From positions 83,325,603 through 83,389,602 of the forward strand of contig NC_089587.1 in the NCBI RefSeq assembly GCF_019320115.1: a stretch of 64,000 nucleotides of DNA. Reading direction: 5' to 3'. Under the pieces are notes generated by a model. That model saw nothing but the letters and a program-made list of their open reading frames with translations, had not been told where the DNA came from and did not search any database. Origin of the DNA: Miscanthus floridulus (lineage: Eukaryota; Streptophyta; Magnoliopsida; Poales; Poaceae). Position numbers and translations under genes: made by a program. Below are positions 22,590 to 33,306 of the stretch, one piece after another. Each line of letters begins with the position of its first letter. Position 1 is the stretch's first letter.

Positions 22590-23953
22590 AAATCCGCGCG
22601 ACGAGAAAAAAAGGAAGACGACGTTTCTGCACGTACGCCCGCGTGCGGGCTTTCGCTCGTAAATTTCTAACTAGAACAGTAGATCGTTTCAACCCAGCCG
22701 AACAGGCTGCTCGGTGGAGACGGCGGGGCGCTCGGGTCGGCATCCACCTTCCAGACTGCCGTGCCTCGGGGGTTGGTGTGGGTCGATTGAGCCCAGCGCA
22801 TGCAAGCCCGTTCTGCTTCTGAGCTTTCGCCTCTGCGTGGGCAGCAAACGCAGCGTTGTAGTATTGGTGTTGCATCCCACTCAGTGCCAGGGTCGGTCAA
22901 ACCCGACAGCTCGGACGACCGGAGGAGGGGGGCGTTTTTTCCTCTCCTCCGCCGGGAACGGGACCGGAAGAGGTCAGTGAGACAGCGACTGACACAGAGA
23001 GGTCAATCAATTATACGAGATGGCCCCGACGCCGTTCGTTGGGTTGGGTGTGTGAAATTAAAAGTGGATAACGGCCGAAAAGTCGTCCTTGCATGCAGTT
23101 GCAGGAGCAGGAAAACCTGCCGTTGCACGTACGTACGTGGCGGGCACCGTGATGGCAACGGTGACTAGCTAGTACGAGCGTGAGTGGAGTGAATGAACGC
23201 GCGGTGGATGCCATCACCATCACGTACGAACGTAAAGACAAGTGGACACCTACCACTTGCATTATATGTATTGCTGTGTACAACACTCCTAAATAGAATC
23301 ATCTCGGCTCTGCGACTAAAAGTGCAGGCAGGCAGGAAATTAGATTGCCGTATCCGCACGTAACAACTAAGCCAAATTAAAGGCAGGCAGGAAATGCATT
23401 GGAGCGTGGATATAAGATAAAACAGAAGAGGGTTAATATCGATTGCGATTGCGGTGGAATCTCTCTCGTTGCCACGGTCTCTGTCCACGCTTTACTGTCA
23501 GGAGTACATTTTATTAGATAGATATATAAGCGGGAGGGAGGGATAATATCGGAGTTCACGGTCAATGGACCTCGTCCTTTTTTTCTTTCACCAAAGCAAA
23601 GGCTGCGTTCCCTTGATTTTTTTTCTGAGGGTCAAATCAAATCAAATGTTCTGCACCAAGAATACAGAAAAGAAAACTTAGGAAACCAATAAATTGCATG
23701 AGCCTTTTTCTCTCTGATAAACCAATAAATAAATTACTCAAATTTGGCGAGGCGCTCTATCAGGCTATCTTGCTTTTTATGTAGGCATAATCACAGACTA
23801 TCTATCACCTGCAGGCATGTTTCTCCTATATCATGTCACTACGGACAAAATTAAAGGTGCATGAGGCATCCTACCACAAGCACCATGTAATCTGGGCTAG
23901 CTTGCGAGTGATGAACTACTACTACTACTACCTGCAACGGAAACAAAAGGATC
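22590..23953. other. Intergenic region, no gene recognised
   Basis: Distal upstream sequence of the ATL gene. It is GC-rich to about 23,000, then mixed. Short open frames have no domains. A TATA-like GATATATAAGC near 23521 on + has no gene downstream, because the LINE begins 440 bp further on. Confidence 0.5.
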
Positions 23954-23961
23954 ATGTCAGA
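23954..23961. repeat. Candidate LINE target-site duplication, left copy
   Basis: ATGTCAGA, repeated after the A-tail at 55517-55524. Eight bases plus one more match after a mismatch. Short, so chance agreement is possible, but both copies fall where independent evidence places the LINE ends. Confidence 0.55.
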
Positions 23962-24097
23962 ACGGTGACCATGAGTGAGAGAAGGCGACAGAGACCGCCT
24001 CCATGGCGGCCACACGCCCCAGCGGATCTTCGCCGGCGAGCGGCTGAAAAGGTAAGTGATACAACGGTAAGTCCTCCTGGTGGTGTGGGTGAAGAAG

Positions 24098-27000
24098 ATG
24101 GGGGCGGAGGCTGAGGACGACGGATGGAATTTCGTCGGTGACCGTAGTCGTCGGCCGGTACCCGACCCTACGGCGGACCTCCGTCCCATAGGAGCACAAT
24201 CTAAATTCTGGGCTTTGGCGGATGACGATGACTCCGATGAGGAGATCGCGTCCCAGTCACCTTATACGCCGGATTTGGTGCGCCATGCATCTGTCCATGA
24301 ATTCTCCAAGGAACAGCTGTATGAGGCGGAGACGGCGTTGGAGGATTCGTCAGTTCGCCGGCGAGTAGATGAACCTGTGACTCCGGGTTCAAAAGATACA
24401 AAGGTTGTTTTGGTCCGAAGAATCATGAAGGCGTTAACAGATGTTTGGCGGACGGCGATGACGCCATGGTCGGGAAAGCTACCGCGACCAAGGGTATTGC
24501 CGGTGATGACTCTTGGTGATTGTTCAGCAAGGGCTAGGCGCGGCCGACGGCAAGTCAAGGTGGGCACTCTCAGAGAGGCCATACAGCAATTAGCTTCATC
24601 GTCACCGGCGATGAGGAAGACACCAGTGGCCGCCGGCAGTAGTGACGTTGCTTTGCAAATTCAAAACCTACGTGATCTGCGTGATCCGTTTTCAGTGGCC
24701 GCCGGCAGTAGTGACGCTGCTTTTCAATTTCAAAACCTACGTGATCTGCGTGATCCGATTTCAGCGCCCGGCAATCTCTGACTCCGTCTCAGTCTGGATT
24801 GCTAGCAGGGTTAGATGGGCCTCGCGTGGAGGACCAAAGTGGGACGTGCATGCAGTTCGGGCTGAGACGCAGGAGACGCCGTTGTGGCAAATTGGCAGCG
24901 CGATTCTTATTTGGCAATTACGACCTCGACACCACTAACAAAAAAAACCCTAGCCGCCACTCCTTTCTCTGTCTTTCCATCGTACGTTCTGGTGCTGCGT
25001 GCAGGCATGGCGGCAGCGGGCGCAGGTGGTGTGGGGAACGCTGGTTTCGGCAGTGATGGTAGCGGTGCTGGAGGAAGGGGTTACGGAGCCGGCAGTGGTG
25101 GAGGTCGCACAGGTGGAGGTGCTGGTGCGCGTGGTGGTCGACAGGCCTAGGGCGGTGGTTACGGCTACAACCACCACAACGACAATGGTGCGCTCTTCAA
25201 CGGACCTCGCTTTAATCCCAACCTCGGGGCTCATCCGCCCAACTACGGCCCGGGCTGGGATTATGAGCGGGGGCGAGGTGGTCATTACGGCGGCAATGGC
25301 GGTCGTGGATGGAACGGTGGCTATCGGCAGGGCCGAAATTACCAACAACAACACCCGAGGTTTCAGCGGGCGCCACCACAGGGTCCAATGCAACATCAAG
25401 CACCGGTACCTCCGCTTGTACCGAACCAAGCCAGTGAACCAGCAGCAGCAGCCATCTCAACATTCGCCGGTGGTTTCAGGGACAGTACCTCAGCTCCAGC
25501 AGGTGCAACCGGGGATGGGGCAGCAACTGAGTGACAAGGGAGAGCAACGCATAGGAAGGGAACGTTTTCAGTACACTGAGAAAGGGTCTGTGCATCTCAG
25601 GTTTTGTAGGGTTCCTCATCGGCTTCTGGGGCAGCGGATGTGCGGGCTGAGAATTTAGAGATTGTGAAGGCCAATGTTGGTGCCGTTGATACGCAAAGGA
25701 CAGCCACCACCAAAATATGCAGGCAATGTGGAACCAAAGGTCATTTGATGTTTGAATGCACAGCAGTTGTCTTCTGTGAGATTTGTAAGAATACTGACCA
25801 TGCTATGAGTCGGTGCCCGGTCCTCAAGCAGCTCAAACCAGTAGCACAATTGGTTGGTCAGGATGCCGATGCTCTTGCAAGTTTCCATATTCCACATGCA
25901 CCCTTCTAGCCTTCGAAGTAAGATTCTATAATGGCTTTGGTCTCTACTATAGGTAAGAATCTGACAGAGGAGGAAGTCGCTGCATGTTTGCGGGTATTGG
26001 TCTCTGATACTTTTGCATGGGATGTAAAACGGCATAATGCTTTTGAATTCAAGGCCATATTCCCTACGAAGGCTGATCTTACAAAGATGACAAGGTTCAA
26101 TGTGGAAATGAAGGAAGGGGTGACTTTCAAATTTAAAGAATTTAAGGAGGATGAGGAGTATTTTGGGCATGCTTTGCCAGTGGTTTGGATGCGGGTAACA
26201 AGCCTACCAACGATTCTAAGGGAGTATGTCATTTTGTGGGCGCTAGGAACTCTTTTTGGTGTCACCCGGGAAGTGGACATGGTCACCACAAGAGCTAGTA
26301 ATTTTGGGCGGTTTGCAGTGGCAGTGCTGGAACCTGATGCCATTCCGACAAAGCTAGATGTCATCATTGGTAATAGATATTTTCAGCTGATTTTTGAGGT
26401 TGAGCCATACTTACCAAATATTGGGCTGCGGAGCAAATGGACCACACAAAATGAAGAGAATGGAGATCGTGGCAATGGTGCAGCAAGGGATATCGAGATG
26501 AAGGAGGCAGAAAATAACGGGAACACAAATATAACAGATGCAAGTGTTGGGAACACAAAAATTAATCACAAGACCGGAAGCGAAGCTCCTGAGGCACAGA
26601 TGGACATGGATTTCTTGAACGACGATTTACTAGGAGAGGAAAGTGAGTTATGTGATGCAGCATATAATTTTTTAGGAGTTCAAAAAGAAAATTCTGTGAA
26701 TGTGAGGAATGCAGCAACGCTTACAGCTTTAGCACCGGCTCGTTTCTCCTCACAACATACTAGGTCGGGTGGGAAGCCAGTGAGTTCAGTGTTGGCGGCT
26801 CATACTTTTACGCAGGGCACTAGTGTGAAGAATTCAGAGACCTCGGCAGGGGCTGGCGCCATGGGACTGACCCAGCAAGCTGCAGAGATAGCGTCGGGGT
26901 CTGATATTGCTGCTAAGGGGCTGGAAGTGGAAGCACAGGCAGCAGCGGTAAATCCAAAGAAAATTCATGATTTGGGGAAGCCGACTATGCCGGCTAGTGT

Positions 27001-27644
27001 GGCTGCAGCTCGGGACATGCAGAAACATACACCTCTGAGGAAGCTGTCTAGTTTCATTGATGAGGAACATATGGAGGTCTTAGTTGGACAGTTTGATGGG
27101 GCAATAGAAGGAGTGGCCGTGGACGGTGCACAACACCTTGGGGACCTTCTTTGATGCCATGTTGGAAGCTGGAGTGGTAGCAGATGGTGAGTCAAAAAAG
27201 AATTGGGGAGTGCCATGAAGATGGTGGTGTTGTCTGATGGAGAGCTAACTCCAGTGAGGCGTTGCAAGCGGAATGTGGATATGGTTGATGTAGATTCTCT
27301 CGAGAGGGCAGAAAGGAGAGTTGCTAGCTGTAAAGAACCTCGAGGAACCCCAAGGTAATTTAGATGTGCATTCAATTTGTTCTTTTTCTAACGTTTGTAT
27401 TGAGGAAAACCTAGAGTTTGTTTCCTTGATTAAAGATATTGAAAGAGAAAGATTAAAGGCACCTAAGTATTTTAACAAAATTGAGAATGAAAATGAGTTT
27501 GAGGAGGATGAGATCGATCCCGACACCTCCATTATTAGTCGACTTTGTGGCGACTTAACGGAGGAGGTGATGGACGATAGTAGTGCGGACCTTGATGGGG
27601 TACTGGTAAATGTACCCATCAAGGTGGCAATAAAAAGAAATTGA
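24098..27644 (+). pseudogene. LINE ORF1 (nucleic-acid-binding protein, decayed)
   Basis: The N-terminal part (24098-24780) reads MGAEAEDDGWNFVGDRSRR followed by KFWALADDDDSDEE, an opening I know from grass LINE proteins. A glycine-rich RNA-binding-like stretch follows (25007-25330). Two CCHC knuckles, CRQCGTKGHLMFEC and CEICKNTDHAMSRC, lie near 25718-25830. A DUF4283-like domain (25931-26420) includes LPVVWMRVTSLPTILREY and NFGRFAVAVLEPD. The acidic C terminus (27321-27644) ends 54 bp before the ORF2 start. Stops near 24780, 25148 and 25531 and a frame change after 27154 break it. The family coats LINE RNA during retrotransposition. Confidence 0.85.
24625..24762 (+). repeat. 69-bp in-frame duplication in LINE ORF1
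   Basis: AGTGGCCGCCGGCAGTAGTG occurs at 24625 and 24694. The two 69-bp units encode 23-residue repeats, each containing VAAGSSD and QNLRDLRDP. The length is a multiple of three, so the frame is kept. Confidence 0.85.
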
Positions 27645-27697
27645 AACTCCTCAACAAGAAAGCAGCCACGAAGAAGAAAAAACAAAATCTTTTTTTA

Positions 27698-27708
27698 ATG
27701 AAAGGTGT
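27698..27708 (+). pseudogene. First codons of LINE ORF2, cut off by element B
   Basis: ATGAAAGGTGT, 54 bp after the end of ORF1, is the ORF2 start. The last bases GGTGT form the left copy of the element B target duplication. The frame resumes at 51714 with FWNCRGLR, the expected start of the endonuclease. Confidence 0.8.
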
Positions 27709-27828
27709 TGTCGGGGACCAATACTAGGGTATCCGAAGAGGTGGAGCTAATGACCATCAATATTGATTCATCCAAGCAGTCAAGAGCGCGACTACAGCTC
27801 TAATCGACCCTCTGGGGCGGACTCTGCC

Positions 27829-28460
27829 TCGCCCGACCCTGAGGCCACGGGCTCCACCTCGCCCGACACTTGGGTTTGGGCTCCGCCTCGACCGACCGCA
27901 AGGCCGCGGACTCCGCCTCGCCCGACCCTTGGGTTTGCGCTCCGCCTTGCCTAACCCTAGGGCCATGGGCTCGGCCTCACCCGACCCTGAGGCCACAGAC
28001 TCCGCCTCACCCGACTCTGAGGCCACAGACTCCGCCTCACCCGACCCTTGGGATTCCGCTCCGCCTTGCCCGACCCTGAGGCCACGGGCTCTGCCTCGCC
28101 CGACCCTTGGGTTTGGGCTCTACCTCGACCGACCATAAGGCCACGGGCTCTGCCTCATCCAATCCTTAGGTTCGTGTTGTGCCTCGGCCGGCCTCTGGGG
28201 GAGGGCTCCGCCTCGCCCGACCCCAGGGCTGCGGGCTTCACCTCACCCGACCTCAAAGCCGCGGACTCTGCCTCGCTCGACCCTTGGGTTTGCGCTTCGC
28301 CTCGCCCGACCCCAAGGCCATCGGCTCCGCCTCGCCCGACCTATGGAGGCAGGCTCCGCCTCGCCCGACACCGAGGCCGCATGCTCCACCTCGCCCAGAC
28401 TCTGGGGGTGAGCTCTGCCTCGCCTGACCCCGAGGTCATGGGTTCTGTCTCGCCCGACGG
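27829..28460. repeat. GC-rich minisatellite in the 5' LTR of element B
   Basis: About twenty imperfect units of roughly 30-40 bp built on CTCCGCCTCGCCCGACCC plus variable GAGGCCACGGG-like spacers. Several frames stay open on both strands simply because the unit lacks stop codons. This is not a protein-coding gene. Confidence 0.9.
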
Positions 28461-28887
28461 AGACCCATACCGCCGCCAACCACTCTAGGTCCAAGTGTAT
28501 GGGCCTGGATCAAAACTCTGATGCCAGGGAAGAGACCGGCACGCCCCGTTATAACTCGTGGCCATGATGGGCCATACCTGGGGATTCACATCAGGAACAG
28601 CGTGGGGCATACCGGTGCTGTTCTGCCTAACCCTTGTATGAACACTGACAGGCGCGTCAGTTCACCACGACGTTCGTCGGGACAGAGTGGACTGCCATGA
28701 CAGGCAGACGACGCCTGTGTATGGCGCCAGTGACCGGACAGGACCACGACGTGGAGCTATCCTATTGACATCTACAAGGTCAGCGGGACCCGCATGAAGG
28801 AGAAGAAGGACCCAGCGATCCTGAAGGCTTTCGTCTCTCTCTTGTCCTTCTCTTTCCCTCCGTTGTAACCCATGCTTTCCCTTGGCC

Positions 28888-28895
28888 TATAAAAG
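28888..28895 (+). promoter_or_regulatory. TATA box of the 5' LTR of element B
   Basis: TATAAAAG in the context CTTGGCCTATAAAAGGG, about 350 bp before the LTR end. The position and context fit an LTR promoter driving the gag remnant. Confidence 0.7.
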
Positions 28896-29243
28896 GGAAA
28901 GCAGAGCGTCCATTAGGGGCATCGACTCATCGGACCAACGATCCATCGATTCAAGCTAGATCCGAACAACCCCATCGAACCCCCAAGCACACGGCTGAGC
29001 AGCAACCCAGCTCTCGGCACCCATTCGTTCTTTCCACCAGAGACTTCGGATCTGTCCCTCTCTCACCCATTTGTAACCCATACTATGAACTTTTAGTGCT
29101 AGTAACATGAGCAACAGCGATGAACTAGACGTAGGGACATTCTGCTCGAACCAGTATAAACCTCATGTCCTCTAAGCACACCATCCGAGCTAAATGTACA
29201 ATATTAGAAATTTACTCATTGGTGGTTACTCGAAACACCGATA

Positions 29244-29262
29244 GTTGGCACGCCAGATAGGG
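29244..29262 (+). other. Primer-binding-like site of element B
   Basis: GTTGGCACGCCAGATAGGGG follows the 5' LTR directly. It resembles the site of element A, placing both in the same broad lineage. The tRNA was not assigned. Confidence 0.65.
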
Positions 29263-29299
29263 GTCTTTTGCACGTCTCAACATCCACACTAGGCTTCAG

Positions 29300-30326
29300 A
29301 TGGCTAGTCACAATATTAGCTGGCTCCCAGGCGTGCACGTGCGCTTTGGGGATCTAGACTTCACCATCATGATAGAGGGATAGTTGGTGTAGGCTCCCTC
29401 CACCATCCAACCTCTCCACTCCACCGGCATCGACGCGATCGCCGAGGCACCTAAGGAGCTGTAGCTGCACGCACCAGAGGCTCGTGCCCCTAGGAGCGAC
29501 CAACTTCTTGGCTCTAACTATGGGAGGATAGAGCGCCAGCTCGACGCCTTCCTAGGACCCCGACCGTCCTAGGAGGACCTGCGCCACCTCACCTTCTCGT
29601 TCACCAATGTCATGACGCAGCATGCTGGGGGAGAGCCGCTCTCCCTAGAATACCTCGTCCAGAGCACCCCGATAGTGCTCCCGTGCAGGCCGCGCACCGC
29701 GGTTCTGATGCATGAGCATCTTGGCCTCCAATGCAACGCATGCAACACCCTCAATGCCCGTAGGCATAACACGCCCTCAGAGCAACTTGATGAGGACATG
29801 TCGGTCCACCTGGCGTAGCAAGGCAGTAGGACGCGCACCATAGTTCCGATGCATGAGCGTCTTGGCCTCCACCGCGACGCATGTGACACCCTCGACGCCC
29901 ACAGGCGTATCCGTGATGATGCGAGGGAGGGGGCTAGCTGCAGCCACCACCCACGTCATGGCAGACGTGACGACAGTGGCGAGGACCGAAGCCCGAGCCC
30001 AGATTTGCTGAGACCTTAGGCCTTTGGCTAACACATCCTCAAGGGCAAGGCAAAGCGGCACGAGGACGTTGGTGAGGGCGCCTCCAGCCATCCCAACAAA
30101 AAGAAGAACAAGTGGCGACACGAGGGCTCGCTCATGACCACCGCCGACTGAAAGGAGGACCGAAAGCCCACCGAGGGTACCCCAAACCACTTTGAGAAGC
30201 TACTCGAAGGGCCATGCCTAAACCATGCTTTCCCCATCGAGCACCTATACAAGGACTACGACCTCTTGAGGCAGTTCTTGTCTGGAGGCTCCGACAAGGG
30301 GGAGCATACGAAGGAGCCCCGCTAGA
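29300..30326 (+). pseudogene. Gag remnant of element B
   Basis: The frame opens MASHNISWLPGVHVRFGDLD at 29300 and is read, with several stops, to 30326. Internal direct repeats include two CATGAGC(A/G)TCTTGGCCTCCA segments. The end, NHFEKLLEGPCLNHAFPIEH then LYKDYDLL, is a segment I know from Tat-type gag proteins. The capsid domain and zinc knuckle expected downstream are missing because the sequence jumps straight into integrase. Confidence 0.75.
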
Positions 30327-30605
30327 TGAAGCACGCGACGTCGCCCTCCTTTGCTCAGCCAAGTACCAGCAAGTGTTGCGTCAGTGCCACAACCATCGAG
30401 TGTGGGGTTGGGCCTTCAATGTCGGGGACCTGGTGCTTCGCCTCATCTAGAGCAACAAGAACCACCACAAGCTTTCTCCACCATGGGAGGGACCGTACGT
30501 CGTCGTGGAGGTGCTCCGACCAGGTAGCTACAAGTTCAAGACCATCGATGGTGAAATCTTCACCAACGCCTAGAACATCGAGCAGCTATGTTGTTTTTAC
30601 CCTTA
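30319..30605 (+). pseudogene. Integrase C-terminal remnant of element B
   Basis: LDEARDVALLCSAKYQQVLR leads into FNVGDLVLRL, KLSPPWEGPYVVVEVLRPGS and NIEQLCCFYP with a stop at 30603-30605. This is the C-terminal DNA-binding end of a gypsy integrase. It overlaps the end of the gag frame, marking the deletion junction near 30320. Confidence 0.85.
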
Positions 30606-33300
30606 ATATACACACACTTTCTCTTATCAGTTTCGCTATCAACTCCCCAATCTTTAGTGACACCCAACCCTAGCATCGGTAGGGGGTCGGGCCTCACTCG
30701 GGCATATCTATCTGATAGACATTCTCTACGCCCGATCCTTTCTCACGTTAAGACCTAGAAGCTAGGGTTGCAAAAATAAACTCTGAGTAAAACTAGTCGG
30801 ACTACGAGAAACCTACGCCCCGACGGCTACGGTGCCTTTGCTCACCAGCATGATCAGAGTTTGTTCACCTACACCCTGGGCTTTTTAGCCTTAACTATGG
30901 AAAGAGTCGGTATGTGTCTAAGAGTATATCCACCTGGCCAACATTCTCTATGCCCGACCCTCTCTCATGTTGAGATCTAGTGGCTAGGGTTGCGAAAACA
31001 AACTCTGAGTAAAACTGGTCGTACTGCGAGAAACCTACGCCTCGGTGGCTACGGCGTCTTTGCTCACCAGTGTGATCAGAGTTTGTTCACTCGCACCTCG
31101 AGCTTTACGGCCTCAATGATGAAAAGGGTCAGAACATACTAACCTTTTTATACAAAAAGGGGAGAAGGGCTAAAAATCTATTTAGTCATAATGAAATCTA
31201 AGAGCTTGTTCACTCACTACGAGTTTGCCAGGCTTATCTACCCAACTAATTTCTTGGGGGTGATCTCATCCTCTATCTCCATAGGTAAGTCCTATAACAA
31301 CAGGTCACACAAGTTGATGGGATGGCTTGGCCGTTGCCGAGAGATGGGTAAGGAGCAATAGAATGCCCCATGCGGGTTATTCCGACTCCGTCACGAACGA
31401 TGGATCCGGATTCCACTCGAACATATCTGGTCAGAGCTCCCTGAACCCGTCACTCATGCCATCAAGGTAAGTCCTATGCCAGTAGGTCATCTAGGTTGAT
31501 CGGATGGTTCGAGCCGCTGTCAAGAGATGGGTCGCCCTTAATTTACACATGTTTTCTCTTATTAATTTTGGTATCGAGTTCCCGACCCCAGCAACGGCAA
31601 GGGGTCGGGCCTCACATGGGGGCTAGCAGGAGTGTCTATTCACTAGACATTCTCCATGCCCTACCCTTTTTCTCATGTTAAAACCTAAAGGCAAGGTGTG
31701 CGGAAACAAACGCTGAGTAAAACTAGTCGGACTGTAAGAAACCTATGCCCCAGCGGCTACAGCATTTTTTGCTCACCAGCGTGATCAGAGTTTGCTGCCC
31801 GCACCCCAACCTTTAGCCTCCGCCTCCCTAGGAAGAGTTTGGAGAGGCCCACCTATGGAATCTCCATCGAGGAGAGGCCGACAGGTCGCCCAAAGTCGAT
31901 CGGATGGCTTAGGCCATGGCTGAGAGATGGATAAGGAGTAGTGGGATGCCCCATGCAGGTTACGCCAGCTCCATCACTAACGATGGACCCGGCCTACACA
32001 TGGACATATCCGGTAAGAGCTCCCTGAACCCAACACTCGAGCCATCGAGGTAACTTTACCAACCCACTTTTCTTTTCCAGTGCATGAGCATTCATACATC
32101 CATTCTCATGCATGCATTCATACATTCATTCATACATTCATCCCATACATCCAAGCATTGCATATGCAAATTGTTGCATCACAATGCTTCATGTCACGTC
32201 ACGAAGCGATAGTCGTCTCATTCGATATGAGCGGCGACTGGCCGAGGTTCGAAGGCCGGCCCACGAAGGGCTCGAGGCCGCCTCACGTCGGACGGAGCTA
32301 GGGGAGAAAATGCAGATGAGCCCCAGCGGCCTTCGCCCAACCCTCTTAGAAGTGGACAAGGTCATCTCAACCTTCTTGTTCGATCCTAGCCTCGAGCTAA
32401 ACCCATAGAATCTCCATCGAGGAGAGGCCAGCGGCCCACCTTAGTCGCTCTCTAGAGCGACACGAGCATCTATCGGGAGACGGGTTAAGGAGCAGTGGAA
32501 TGCCACATGAGGGCTATGCCGACCCCATCATGAATGATGGACCTAGATTCCACTTGAACATGCCCATTAAGAGAGCTCACCGAGTGCGTCACTCGAGCCA
32601 TCGATGCAAGTGACGTTAGCTCAACCCCACCAGTTGTAGAAACTGCAGACGAGGCGACAATCACAAAGATGAGTCGGCCCTCGAACGGACCCTCGCTACA
32701 TGCGGGGGCTCGAGGAAAGTTGGACTCACAAGGAGACCGAATGCATGGTCGTAGAATAATGGCCCAGATCCTATGGAGGGGGTACATACGAAAACAAGAG
32801 ATGCTTTCTCCTACTAGTTTCGCTATCCTCTCCTCAATCTTTAGTGACATCCAATCCCAACAACGGCAAGGGGTCGGGTCTCACTCAGGGGCTAATAAGA
32901 GTATATATACACCCTTTCTGAAATAGTCACCATGCCCAACCCCTTCCTCATGTTAAAAAACCTAGTGGCAAGGTCCACGAAAACGAACGACTGAGTAAGG
33001 CTGGTCGGACTGGAAGAAACCTACGCCCTAGCGGCTATGGCACTCTTGCTTTCAGCCTTATTAGAGTTTCCCTCCTACACCTCAAATTCTATGGTCTTAA
33101 CAAACGGAAGGGTCAGAACGCATTAACCCCATTTTCACACACAAAAAGGACAAAAGAACAGATTTGATCAAACAAAATGACAAGTTTGTTTAAACGATAT
33201 ACAGGGGTCGAAACTTGTCCGATTATGACAAAAATGATCATCCGACCTATTAAACTAACTAGCCCCTCTAGGTGAGAACTACGTCTTCTATCCTATCCGC
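30606..33300. repeat. Dispersed internal repeats of element B
   Basis: A block of about 95 bp (CTGAGTAAAACTAGTCGGAC, GAGAAACCTA, GCTCACCAGCGTGATCAGAG) occurs near 30780, 31010, 31708 and 32988. A second block (GGTAAGGAGCA...ATGCCCCATGCGGGTTA) occurs near 31347, 31928 and 32486. They separate the + pol remnant from the 3' end of the minus-strand accessory gene. A CATTCATACAT-type microsatellite lies at 32085-32150. No gene. Confidence 0.8.
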
Positions 33301-33306
33301 CAAGTC

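Larger units (their letters stand above)
27709..29243 (+). repeat. 5' LTR of element B
   Basis: 1535 bp. It contains a GC-rich minisatellite (about 27829-28460), then a promoter-like region with GGCCTATAAAAGGG, and ends GAAACACCGATA before the primer-binding-like site. Confidence 0.92.

Noticed and set aside
22378..22875. 166-codon upstream extension of the ATL frame
   Set aside because: It lacks domains, precedes a clear signal peptide, and crosses the TATA-like box.
27757..28494. Series of overlapping frames of SASPDP-type repeats
   Set aside because: They result from a GC minisatellite without stop codons, open on both strands.
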